NCBI GenBank assembly: GCA_049299095.1
Contig: JBAQWV010000041.1
Location: forward strand, 124,001 to 188,000
Direction of reading: 5' to 3'
Origin: JAAEKA01 sp049299095
GTDB lineage: Bacteria > Chloroflexota > Anaerolineae > JAAEKA01
Length of the DNA stretch: 64,000 nt
In this document: in pieces, positions 1 through 7,115 of the stretch
Numbering within the stretch: the stretch's first letter is position 1
How the letters are laid out: each line of letters starts with the position of its first letter
Program-made: the position numbers and the translations under genes
The notes under the pieces: model-generated
What the model saw: only the letters and a program-made list of their open reading frames with translations
Database searches by the model: none
What the model was told of the DNA's origin: nothing

Positions 1-1116
1 CCAGCCGGATGGGCAGCCATTGGCAGGCAGCAGTGCCCGGTAAACGCCATTCGCGCCGTTCTGGTCCAGGTTGTTTTGCACCGTCGTGGCAAAGCCGCGC
101 GCACCAATAAACGCGTAAATCTGTGTCTGTGTGCCGGTATCGCGCAGGATCAGGCCGGTAGTGTCCTGCCGCTGCGTGGTAAACGCGTTGGTCACGCAAG
201 GGCCAGTCCAGTTCGTGCCCGCGTCATAGGAGAGAAACAGGCCCGTTTTTGTACCCACCACCAGATTGTTGCTGTTGTTCGGATCAACGCGCACCTTGCC
301 GATGGCCTGATATTGTGGATAGATACCCGCTGGCTGGCTGTACGCGCCATTGAACACATCGGCGCCGAGGACATGCCAAGTCGCGCCCTGATCGTCACTC
401 TTCAGCACGCCCGCAGAGCCGAAGCTGTACGATCCAAAGCGCAGGTCGCCCGTACCAGCATAAACCACGTTATGGTTGTTCGGGTCAATAACGATGTCGC
501 CGATGGCAATAGTAGTCAACAGCGGGTCGTCGGTCACCGATGTCCAGGTGGTGCTGGTGGTGCAGCAATTGGTGGTTTTCCAGACACCGCCGCCGTCCGA
601 ACCCAGGTACGCCACATTGGGCGAGACGGGGTCCACCGCGATGACGTTGGTGCGTCCACTAACCAGCCCAAAGTAATAGCAGGCAAGACAGCCATTGCTC
701 TGTAGCGGCTGTGGCCCCAATGCGGTGAAACGATCCGGGTTCAGCGCCAGGGGCGACTGGCTGGCGGTACGGTTATACGTCACCACTCCATCCGGCGTGG
801 CCCGCTCGATCTGTTCATCCTGCGTTTTCGCTTGCAGGTACCAGGCCGGGTCGAACTGACCAGTAGGGTAGCTGACGCGATGATAAAAATAATCACCCAT
901 TGCCAGCAAGTGCGCGCCTTCCTGCGTTTCGTCTTCGCCCGGCTCCGGCAAAAAACGCTCGCGTCCCGGATCGAGGTTGGGAGCGATGCTGTCCACACTG
1001 GAAGCTGAGCGTGGTTCCGCGGGCATCAGAACAGAGGCTGGTGTGGGCAGCACGGCCAGCGTCAACACACCACAGACAATCAAAACACCGGCAAGATGAC
1101 GATAAAATCGGTTCAC
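1..1116 (-). CDS. Secreted BNR/sortilin-type beta-propeller protein (3' end outside window)
   Basis: An open frame of 372 codons starts at GTG 1116 and runs off the left edge without a stop. The GTG is preceded by AGGAG seven bases upstream. Residues 1-30 form a signal peptide (NRFYRHLAGVLIVCGVLTLA). After about residue 135 come repeats of the type 'VAYLGSDGGGVWKTT', 'VVYAGTGDLRFGS' and 'LVVGTKTGLFLSYDAGTNW', which are the strand and Asp-box signatures of BNR/VPS10-like propellers (comparable with exo-sialidase and xyloglucanase propellers). No catalytic residues can be assigned from the visible part. It is probably an exported cell-surface or extracellular protein; its substrate is unknown. 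It has its own promoter, divergent from the ABC ATPase gene. Confidence 0.8.
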   Translation of the reverse strand, partial: MNRFYRHLAGVLIVCGVLTLAVLPTPASVLMPAEPRSASSVDSIAPNLDPGRERFLPEPGEDETQEGAHLLAMGDYFYHRVSYPTGQFDPAWYLQAKTQDEQIERATPDGVVTYNRTASQSPLALNPDRFTALGPQPLQSNGCLACYYFGLVSGRTNVIAVDPVSPNVAYLGSDGGGVWKTTNCCTTSTTWTSVTDDPLLTTIAIGDIVIDPNNHNVVYAGTGDLRFGSYSFGSAGVLKSDDQGATWHVLGADVFNGAYSQPAGIYPQYQAIGKVRVDPNNSNNLVVGTKTGLFLSYDAGTNWTGPCVTNAFTTQRQDTTGLILRDTGTQTQIYAFIGARGFATTVQNNLDQNGANGVYRALLPANGCPSGW

Positions 1117-1148
1117 GGCAGTACTCCTTACTCCATCGGGTGCGGCCT

Positions 1149-1177
1149 ATTATAGCTACTCCCCGTTCGTGCGGCAA
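1149..1177 (-). promoter_or_regulatory. Sigma-70-type promoter of the BNR propeller gene
   Basis: On the minus strand, a -35 box TTGCCG (1177-1172) and a perfect -10 box TATAAT (1154-1149) are separated by 17 bases. Transcription would start near 1142, about 25 bases ahead of the GTG start and its AGGAG site. Confidence 0.7.
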
Positions 1178-1232
1178 TTGTGTTGTCAGCAACAAAAAAG
1201 CAACATTCGTGAGAAAATACACGCAAAAAGGC

Positions 1233-1261
1233 TTGTCAACGAATTCGACGTGTGTTATAAT
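1233..1261 (+). promoter_or_regulatory. Strong sigma-70-type promoter for the ABC ATPase gene
   Basis: TTGTCA (1233-1238) and TATAAT (1256-1261) are separated by exactly 17 bases. Predicted transcription start is near 1268, which leaves about 320 bases of untranslated leader before the ATG at 1590. Confidence 0.75.
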
Positions 1262-1267
1262 GCAAAA

Positions 1268-1589
1268 GTCATCGGCCGCACCGCGGCCCCAGCCCGTGCA
1301 GCAAAGTTGCTGCCTCATGGATCTATCAAGGAGGTGACATCCCCAAGATCTGGTGACGCGCGAGCTTCGGCGGGAAGCCTCGCGGACGCTGTATCCTGCT
1401 AAATGCAGCGCCCCTCCAGTCTGCACCCCCACTGCTGGCTTCGGCCAGTTCCCCATAACCGCCCAACCCGTGACCTGGACGCATGCTGTGGAAAAGCGGT
1501 TTCGGCGCTCATGCCCGGATGTCTGTCAACCATCTGACCGCAAAGTTCTGTTTTCCGTGGTGTGCTCAATTTCCAAGGAGTTGCCTTTC
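1268..1589 (+). promoter_or_regulatory. Long structured 5' leader of the ABC ATPase mRNA
   Basis: Several hairpins can be drawn by eye. GGCCGC/GCGGCC spans 1274-1288, GCAGCA/TGCTGC spans 1298-1313, CTGC/GCAG spans about 1397-1409, and CTGGC-TTCG-GCCAG with a stable tetraloop spans 1435-1448. A strong Shine-Dalgarno-like AAGGAGG at 1329-1335 serves only a very short frame that begins at ATG 1317. I do not recognise a known riboswitch class. The leader could be regulatory or simply long. Confidence 0.4.
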
Positions 1590-2690
1590 ATGGCAAGCGT
1601 AACTTACAAGAACGTCTACAAGCGCTGGGGCGATGTCATCGCCGTTAACGATTTCAACCTGGACATTCAAGACAAAGAATTCATGGTATACGTCGGTCCT
1701 TCCGGCTGCGGCAAATCCACCACCCTGCGCCTGCTGGCTGGCCTTGAAGAGATCAGCGACGGCCAGATTTTGATCGGTGACCGCGTGGTCAATGACGTGC
1801 CGCCCAAGGATCGTGACATCGCGATGGTATTCCAGAGCTACGCGCTCTATCCGCACATGTCGGTATACGACAACATGGCCTTCGGCTTGAAGCTGCGCAA
1901 GATGCCGAAGGAAGAAATTGATCGCCGCGTCAAGGAAGCTGCCGACGTTCTGAGCATTACCCAGTACCTGGATCGCAAGCCGAAGGCCCTGTCCGGCGGC
2001 CAGCGCCAGCGTGTGGCCGTGGGCCGCGCCATCGTGCGTAACCCCAAGGTCTTCCTCTTTGACGAGCCGCTCTCCAACCTGGACGCCAAACTGCGCGTGC
2101 AGACCCGCGCCGAAATCACCAAACTGTGGCAAAACCTGGGCACCACCTTCATCTATGTGACCCACGACCAGGTGGAAGCCATGACGATGGCGACCCGCAT
2201 CGCAGTCATGAAAGATGGCCTCTTGCAGCAGTGCGATACCCCGCAATATCTGTACGACCATCCCAACAACATCTTCGTCGCCGGCTTCATCGGCAGCCCC
2301 TCCATGAATTTCTTCGATGCCACCCTGGTTGAGGCCGATGGCAAGATGTACGCCGACGGCGGCACGTTCCGCCTGGAAGTGCCCGGCAAGAACCTGGCGC
2401 TGGCTCAGAAGCACAAGGGCAAGCAGATCGTTTTCGGTATTCGCCCCGAAGACATTCAGAGCCGCGAATTTACACCGCCCGGCATCGCACCCGCCTACAT
2501 GAAATCCAAGGTGGACGTGACGGAAATGATGGGTAGCGAAATCTTCGCCTACCTGTTGAGTGGCAAGAAGAGCTTCGTCGCCCGCCTTGACCCGCGCACA
2601 CGCGCCCACGTCGGCGAAGACCTCGATCTGGTAGTCAACATGGACAACATGCACATGTTCGATCCCAAGACCGAGCAGCGCCTCGTCTAA
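1590..2690 (+). CDS. ugpC: Carbohydrate ABC transporter ATP-binding protein, MalK/UgpC family
   Basis: A 366-residue ABC ATPase of the CUT1 (MalK/UgpC/MsmK) type, which powers uptake of oligosaccharides or glycerol-3-phosphate-like substrates at the membrane. The visible elements are Walker A GPSGCGKST (36-44), the signature LSGGQ (134-138), Walker B VFLFDE (154-159), the H-loop histidine (about 192), and a C-terminal TOBE/OB region with the regulatory-domain motif 'FGIRPEDI'. The ATG at 1590 has AAGGAG nine bases upstream; the frame stays open further upstream, but homologues start here. No permease or binding-protein gene is adjacent, so it probably serves transporters encoded elsewhere, as MsmK-type ATPases do. 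The symbol reflects family, not proven substrate. Confidence 0.93.
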   Translation: MASVTYKNVYKRWGDVIAVNDFNLDIQDKEFMVYVGPSGCGKSTTLRLLAGLEEISDGQILIGDRVVNDVPPKDRDIAMVFQSYALYPHMSVYDNMAFGLKLRKMPKEEIDRRVKEAADVLSITQYLDRKPKALSGGQRQRVAVGRAIVRNPKVFLFDEPLSNLDAKLRVQTRAEITKLWQNLGTTFIYVTHDQVEAMTMATRIAVMKDGLLQQCDTPQYLYDHPNNIFVAGFIGSPSMNFFDATLVEADGKMYADGGTFRLEVPGKNLALAQKHKGKQIVFGIRPEDIQSREFTPPGIAPAYMKSKVDVTEMMGSEIFAYLLSGKKSFVARLDPRTRAHVGEDLDLVVNMDNMHMFDPKTEQRLV

Positions 2691-2712
2691 TCTCTGTTTC
2701 TTGCAGCTATCA

Positions 2713-2745
2713 GGGGTAGGTCGTGTGACGACCTACCCCTTTTTA
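2713..2745 (+). terminator. Rho-independent terminator after the ABC ATPase gene
   Basis: A perfect 11-bp stem (2713-2723 with 2729-2739) encloses a 5-base loop and is followed by a run of T residues. Confidence 0.9.
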
Positions 2746-2766
2746 TGCCAAAAATAAAGGAACCCC

Positions 2767-3264
2767 TTGCTCACCTTACTCGCTGAAACGCAACCCATCG
2801 CCGCGCGGCCATTAACCCTGCCAGCCGGCTACGTTCTGCGCCCCATGCACGCCCCCGACGTGCCCGCGCTGGCCGCGCTCTATTTTGCCGCCTACGACCG
2901 CACCATCGTGCCCGACCTGCCCGCCGCCCTGGAGGAAATGCAACAAACCTTCGCACACGAATACGGCCAGTTGCTCCTGGCTTGCTCGCCTGTGTTGATC
3001 CACGACGCCATCATCGTCAGCGCAGTGATGACAGTAGCGCATGCTCCGTGGCCCGACACCCCCGCCGGCCCATTCGTCATCGAAGTCTTCACACATCCAG
3101 CCCACCGACAGCGCGGCCTGGCGCGCGCCGGATTGATCGCCGCAGCGCAGGCCCTCCACCAGCAAGGCTGGCGCACGCTCGCCCTCCGCGTTGATCCCGA
3201 CAACACAGCTGCAACGACACTCTACACCGCGCTGGGCTTTCATGTATGGCAAGCTCCCCCGTAA
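2767..3264 (+). CDS. GNAT-family N-acetyltransferase
   Basis: A 165-residue acetyl-CoA-dependent acyltransferase. The acetyl-CoA binding motif A is visible as 'HPAHRQRGLARAGL' (about residues 109-122), followed by the usual 'NTAATTLYTALGF' helix and strand near the C-terminus. The start is taken as TTG 2767 with AAAGGA just upstream; a later ATG at 2845 is less likely because it would remove the first beta strand. The substrate cannot be inferred. The 3' end lies beside or overlaps the start of the epimerase gene, so the two are probably co-transcribed. Confidence 0.8.
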   Translation: MLTLLAETQPIAARPLTLPAGYVLRPMHAPDVPALAALYFAAYDRTIVPDLPAALEEMQQTFAHEYGQLLLACSPVLIHDAIIVSAVMTVAHAPWPDTPAGPFVIEVFTHPAHRQRGLARAGLIAAAQALHQQGWRTLALRVDPDNTAATTLYTALGFHVWQAPP

Positions 3265-3272
3265 ATCCGCCC

Positions 3273-4292
3273 ATGACTGCTCCCATCGCTTTAGTCACCG
3301 GCGCCAGCGGCTTTGTCGGCGCCAACATTGTGGCCGCCCTCAACGAAGCAGGCTGGCAGGTACGCACACTGCTGCGCAAAACTTCATCCCACGCGGGGCT
3401 GGCTGGCCTCGCCTACACGCCCGTGCTGGGTGACGTGACCGACCCTGCTTCGCTGCAACCCGCCATGCAAGGCTGCACCGCAGTCTTTCACGCCGCCGGT
3501 GTCGTGGCCGACTACTGGAACCAGGACAAGACGCTGACCTATCACGTCAACGTGGACGGCACGCGCAACGTGGTCGAGGCTGCGCTGATGGCCGGCGTGC
3601 CGCGCCTGGTATTCACCAGTTCACAAGCCGCGCTGGGCTTTAGCACAGGCCAGCAGCCGGTGGACGAAACCCACACCTTCAATCTGCATCCGCGGGTTTA
3701 CCCCTACGGTCACAGCAAACACCTGGCCGAGCAGGTCGTACAGACCGCGGTACAGCGTGGCCTACACGCCGTGATCGTCAACCCCTCGGTGGTGCTTGGC
3801 CCGCGCGACGCCACCCTTTACAACAGCCAGATCATCCTGAACATACAGGCAGGCAGGCTGCCGCTGGTTCCCGCGGGTGGCGTCAACGTAGTGGACGCCA
3901 CCGATTTGGCACGCGGCCATCTGCTGGCGCTGCAAAAAGGCCGACCAGGAGAACGCTATCTGCTGGCCGGCCACAATATCACCTTGTTGCATCTGGGGCG
4001 TCAGATCGCCGCGGCGCTGGACGTGGCCTGGCCGCGCGGCGTCATTCCTGACCGCCTGATCGGTGCGCTGGCGCTAACGATTGACGGGCTGAACCGCGTG
4101 TCACCGCGTCGGTTACCACTGGCGGGCGATGTGCTGCGCTTTGGCAGTCGGTATATCTATGCTGACAACGGCAAGGCAATGCGCGAACTGGCCTGGCAGG
4201 TGACGCCGCTGCCGCAGACCATTGCCCAAGCCATACTCTGGCTGCGCAGCGTTGGCGCGTTGCCACCTGCCAGGCCGCGCCGCGCCCGTTAG
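3273..4292 (+). CDS. NAD(P)-dependent epimerase/dehydratase (extended SDR, DFR/HpnA-like)
   Basis: An extended short-chain dehydrogenase of about 339 residues. The Rossmann motif TGASGFVG lies at the N-terminus, the active-site Ser is in 'VFTSSQAALG', and the catalytic YxxxK is 'YGHSK'. The overall pattern is like dihydroflavonol reductase and hopanoid-associated sugar epimerases, acting on a nucleotide-sugar or a similar carbonyl substrate. The start was set at ATG 3273, six residues before the first strand. An in-frame ATG at 3246, overlapping the acetyltransferase gene by 19 bases, is equally possible because neither has a clear ribosome binding site. Confidence 0.85.
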   Translation: MTAPIALVTGASGFVGANIVAALNEAGWQVRTLLRKTSSHAGLAGLAYTPVLGDVTDPASLQPAMQGCTAVFHAAGVVADYWNQDKTLTYHVNVDGTRNVVEAALMAGVPRLVFTSSQAALGFSTGQQPVDETHTFNLHPRVYPYGHSKHLAEQVVQTAVQRGLHAVIVNPSVVLGPRDATLYNSQIILNIQAGRLPLVPAGGVNVVDATDLARGHLLALQKGRPGERYLLAGHNITLLHLGRQIAAALDVAWPRGVIPDRLIGALALTIDGLNRVSPRRLPLAGDVLRFGSRYIYADNGKAMRELAWQVTPLPQTIAQAILWLRSVGALPPARPRRAR

Positions 4293-4315
4293 CCAGTTGA
4301 ACTACCCGGAAGCGG

Positions 4316-5734
4316 TTAGTTGGTTTTCGTTTCGTTGTTCAGATGAAACGCGTCGTGAATCTTGCGCACCGCGGTGTCGGCATCGTCGCGCGTGATCACC
4401 AGCGAAATGTTACATTCACTACTGCCCTGGGCAATCGCGATCACATTGATGTCTGCGTCGCCCAAGGCGCCGAAAATGCGGGCTGCAATGCCGGGGGTGC
4501 CCTTCATGGCCGCGCCGACAATCGCCACGATCACCACACCATCGAGGGGACGCACCTGATCAATGTGCTGGCTCGCCAGCTCGCGCGCCAGTTCCGCTTC
4601 CAGTTGGGCAATTACCGCGTCCCGTTCATTTTCACGGATCACAAAGGTAATGCTCTGCTCCGACGAGGACTGGCTGATCATCAGCACATTTGCGCCTGTG
4701 CGTGCCACCGCGCTGAAGGTGCGCGCCGCAATCCCCGGCACCCCCAACATCCCGCGGCCTTCCACCGTCACCATACACAGCCCCTTAATCGCTGAAATCG
4801 CCTTGGCGACATCCTTGCTCGGCTTGGCTTCTTTCACAATCAGCGTGCCGGGATGATCGGGCTCGAAGGTGTTCAGCACGCGCAGAGCAATGCCGCGTTC
4901 TACTGACGGCAGAATAGTCTTCGGGTGCAGCACCTTGGCCCCGTAGAAAGCCAGTTCAGCCGCTTCGATGTAGGAAATTTCGGGGATCGTGCGCGCCGTG
5001 GGGACAATGCGCGGGTCCGCGGTCATAATACCGTTGACATCTGTCCAGATTTGCACTTCGTCGGCATCCAGCGCCGCGCCCAGGATCGCCGCGGAGTAAT
5101 CAGAACCACCGCGGCCCAACGTAGTGCTAACCCCCTCGCGTGTCGCGCCCACGAAGCCGGTCACCACCGGCACGATGCCGCCCCGCAACAGCGGGCCGAG
5201 CCGGCTCTTGGCGTGCTGTGTCGTCAGGTCCATCAATGGATCTGCGCCGCCAAAGGTGGTATTGGTGACAACGATCTCTGCCGCGTCCACCCATTCCGCC
5301 GCGACGCCGTGGGCGCGCAGCACCGCGGCCAGCAACGGCGCGGCCAGCCGTTCACCTGTACCAGAGATCACGTCCAGCCCGCGTGCGGTCAGCTCACCCA
5401 GCACCTCAACGCTGCGGCACAACCGCTCAAAGGAGGCAAGGCGCGCCTCGAAAAGCTGGCCCAGAGCGGCGCGTTCGACGCCGTCGGTCACCAGTTGCCC
5501 GCTCACCATCTGGTGCTTGGCCATCAGAATGTCGCGCGCTTCGCGATAAGGCTGGCTGTTGCCCGCGGCCGCGGCTTTGGCTGCGTTGATGAGAACATCG
5601 GTTACGCCGCTCATCGCCGAGGTCACTACCACGACCTCGTTATCTTCCTGCCGCGCGTGCGCGACGATTTTGGCTACCTGTGCGAAGGCATCGGCGCTGC
5701 CGACCGATGTGCCGCCGAATTTCAAAACACGCAT
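4316..5734 (-). CDS. lysC: Aspartate kinase with two ACT domains
   Basis: A 472-residue kinase that phosphorylates L-aspartate, the first step toward lysine, threonine and methionine. The N-terminus carries the kinase signature KFGGTSVGS, and 'GRGGSDYSAA' marks the nucleotide-binding region. Two ACT regulatory domains follow in the last third, both with the 'GxPGIAAR' pattern. The ATG at 5734 matches the family start; an upstream extension in frame would encode low-complexity residues copied from the leader. No homoserine dehydrogenase is fused. Transcription is predicted to be shut off by a SAM-I riboswitch and terminator just upstream, so this isoform appears tied to methionine demand. Confidence 0.95.
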   Translation of the reverse strand: MRVLKFGGTSVGSADAFAQVAKIVAHARQEDNEVVVVTSAMSGVTDVLINAAKAAAAGNSQPYREARDILMAKHQMVSGQLVTDGVERAALGQLFEARLASFERLCRSVEVLGELTARGLDVISGTGERLAAPLLAAVLRAHGVAAEWVDAAEIVVTNTTFGGADPLMDLTTQHAKSRLGPLLRGGIVPVVTGFVGATREGVSTTLGRGGSDYSAAILGAALDADEVQIWTDVNGIMTADPRIVPTARTIPEISYIEAAELAFYGAKVLHPKTILPSVERGIALRVLNTFEPDHPGTLIVKEAKPSKDVAKAISAIKGLCMVTVEGRGMLGVPGIAARTFSAVARTGANVLMISQSSSEQSITFVIRENERDAVIAQLEAELARELASQHIDQVRPLDGVVIVAIVGAAMKGTPGIAARIFGALGDADINVIAIAQGSSECNISLVITRDDADTAVRKIHDAFHLNNETKTN

Positions 5735-5798
5735 ACGTTTCTGTTGCACTCCTTTGCTGGATAATCGCTCCGATCCAGGGGCTGGCCGGCCCGCGCTA

Positions 5799-5830
5799 TA
5801 AAAAAACCCCGTCATCAACGATGCGGGGGT
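5799..5830 (-). terminator. Riboswitch-controlled intrinsic terminator ahead of aspartate kinase
   Basis: On the minus strand a GC-rich stem (CCCCGCATC against GATGACGGGG, with one bulged A and a GTT loop) is followed by seven T residues. It lies between the SAM aptamer and the aspartate kinase start, which is the standard layout for termination control. Confidence 0.85.
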
Positions 5831-5857
5831 GCGAGCGGGAACCAGCGGGATCCACGC

Positions 5858-6045
5858 CTCTCATCTCCCAGCTTGCGCTGACGGAATTAGCACCACGATG
5901 GATCAGCCGTATTCAGTCTTCAGCACAGCAAGGAGCCGTTTAATCTGCACTCATTGCTGGTTATCTGAATACTGGTTACCGTACTGAAGCTCATCCGGTT
6001 GCCGAGGCATCACAGGGCCGGTCCCTCCGCCTCTCTGGATAAGAG
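5858..6045 (-). ncRNA. SAM-I (S-box) riboswitch
   Basis: Read on the minus strand, the conserved S-box core is present: P1 arms CTCTTATC (6045-6038) and GATGAGAG (5865-5858) pair fully, followed by 'AGAGAGGCGGAGGGAC', 'GGCCC', 'GCCTCGGCAACC' and, near the 3' side, 'GGTGCTAATTCC'. P4 is a CAGC-GCAA-GCTG tetraloop hairpin. Binding of S-adenosylmethionine should stabilise P1 and let the downstream terminator form. The aptamer is about 188 bases because its P3 arm is much longer than in most S-boxes. Confidence 0.95.
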
Positions 6046-6072
6046 CGTCATTGGCTATAAAATTGTGGCGGG

Positions 6073-6101
6073 ATGATAACACAGGCAAAAATTCTTGTCA
6101 A
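6073..6101 (-). promoter_or_regulatory. Promoter of the SAM riboswitch-aspartate kinase transcript
   Basis: On the minus strand, a perfect -35 TTGACA (6101-6096) and a -10 TATCAT (6078-6073) are spaced 17 bases apart. The expected transcript starts near 6066, about 20 bases before the aptamer P1 stem. Confidence 0.75.
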
Positions 6102-6141
6102 AAGTTTTGCGGGTTGCGCGGCAACCCGCGCGGCTGTCTGT

Positions 6142-6609
6142 TCAGCCACTCAAATAGAGCGAAAACGGCTCCCCGCTTTGCCGCGCGGCCAGTGCCAGAC
6201 GCAACAGCCGCGGGTCACCATCCACCCAGTCGAGACCGTCCACCGCGTTCAGCCGCGTCCACGCCAGCGTGCCCTCCTCCGAGGCACGCACGGCGCGGCT
6301 GGCAGCTTGCGCGGTGTAGACCAGCACCAGCACGCCGGGCCACACCCCGTCGGCCAGCGGCTCTGCCTGCCCCAGCGCGCCGTCCACATGGATCACCCCG
6401 GCCAGCCACAGGTCATAGACGGCAATGCCCGCTTCTTCCTCGATCTCGCGCGCAGCAGCCGCGGCCGGGTCCTCGCCCGCCTCCACATGCCCGCCCAGGC
6501 CGTTGACCTTGCCGGGGAACAGGCGCTTGTGTAGCGCACGCGTGATCAGCAGCACCTCGTCGCCATCCAGCACAAAACACAAAGTACGCGGCACGACTAA
6601 ATGACGCAT
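6142..6609 (-). CDS. NUDIX hydrolase
   Basis: A 155-residue NUDIX pyrophosphohydrolase that would cleave nucleoside diphosphate-linked substrates. The complete Nudix box (GX5EX7REUXEEXGU) lies at residues 40-62, starting GHVEAGEDP and ending REIEEEAGI. The ATG at 6609 has AGGAGG four to five bases upstream and overlaps the stop of the preceding gene as TGATG, which indicates translational coupling. An upstream extension of the frame only reads the preceding gene out of frame. The substrate is unknown. It is the last gene of the DUF190-CBS/deazaflavin oxidoreductase/NUDIX string. Confidence 0.92.
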   Translation of the reverse strand: MRHLVVPRTLCFVLDGDEVLLITRALHKRLFPGKVNGLGGHVEAGEDPAAAAAREIEEEAGIAVYDLWLAGVIHVDGALGQAEPLADGVWPGVLVLVYTAQAASRAVRASEEGTLAWTRLNAVDGLDWVDGDPRLLRLALAARQSGEPFSLYLSG

Positions 6610-7115
6610 CAGACCTCCTGCGCTGGTTCCAGCACGATCACAGGAATAACTCGTTCGCCCGCGCGCTGGCGGTAGCGTTCGTAGCCGGCATAGGCCTGCG
6701 CAGCGCGCTGCCAATAGCGCGCGCGTTCTTCACCTTGCGCCTCGCGAGCGTGATAGGGCCGAGCGGGCTGGCCGGGCAGCGCCACCTGTACCACGGGCTG
6801 GGCGCGCAGGTTGCGATACCACGCCGGATGCTGGGGGCTGCCAAAGCTGGAGGCAATCACGATCAGCGCCGCGCCTTCCGGAAAGGCCAGCAGCGGCACG
6901 GTGCGCGGCAGCCCCGATTGCGCGCCGATCGTCGTCAGCATCACGACCGGCACATCAATCATCAGGCTGCTCAGGGTGAACCGCTGACCGCTGGCGCGCA
7001 GCACGACCTTGTCGAGCCGCGGCAGCACCCTGGCTGCCAGACGTGATCCTGGGCCGCTGGCTGTCAGCGCGTGCGCGGCCCGTTGCCACCAATGTAAACC
7101 AGTTGATTGGATCAT
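6609..7115 (-). CDS. Deazaflavin (F420)-dependent oxidoreductase, Ddn/DUF385 family
   Basis: A 168-residue split-barrel protein of the deazaflavin-dependent nitroreductase family, known to bind reduced coenzyme F420 or flavins and to reduce quinone- or nitro-type substrates. Family signatures include 'TTIGAQSGLPRTVPLL', 'HPAWYRNLRAQP', and the C-terminal 'YERYRQRAGERVIPVIVLEP'. The start at ATG 7115 overlaps the stop of the DUF190-CBS gene as ATGA. An earlier in-frame ATG at 7130 would lengthen the overlap and is less likely. It ends in a TGATG junction with the NUDIX gene. Use of F420 by this organism is inferred from the family only. Confidence 0.9.
   Translation of the reverse strand: MIQSTGLHWWQRAAHALTASGPGSRLAARVLPRLDKVVLRASGQRFTLSSLMIDVPVVMLTTIGAQSGLPRTVPLLAFPEGAALIVIASSFGSPQHPAWYRNLRAQPVVQVALPGQPARPYHAREAQGEERARYWQRAAQAYAGYERYRQRAGERVIPVIVLEPAQEV

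Noticed and set aside
1353..1589. N-terminal extension of the ABC ATPase from GTG 1353
   Set aside because: The frame is open but the residues have no similarity to the family, and ATG 1590 has a well-placed AAGGAG.
1566..2654. Long open frame on the minus strand opposite the ABC ATPase gene
   Set aside because: Antisense to a gene with all ABC motifs; composition typical of a shadow.
4316..5818. Longer aspartate kinase starting at 5818
   Set aside because: The additional 28 codons read through the riboswitch terminator and have no family similarity; ATG 5734 gives the normal start.
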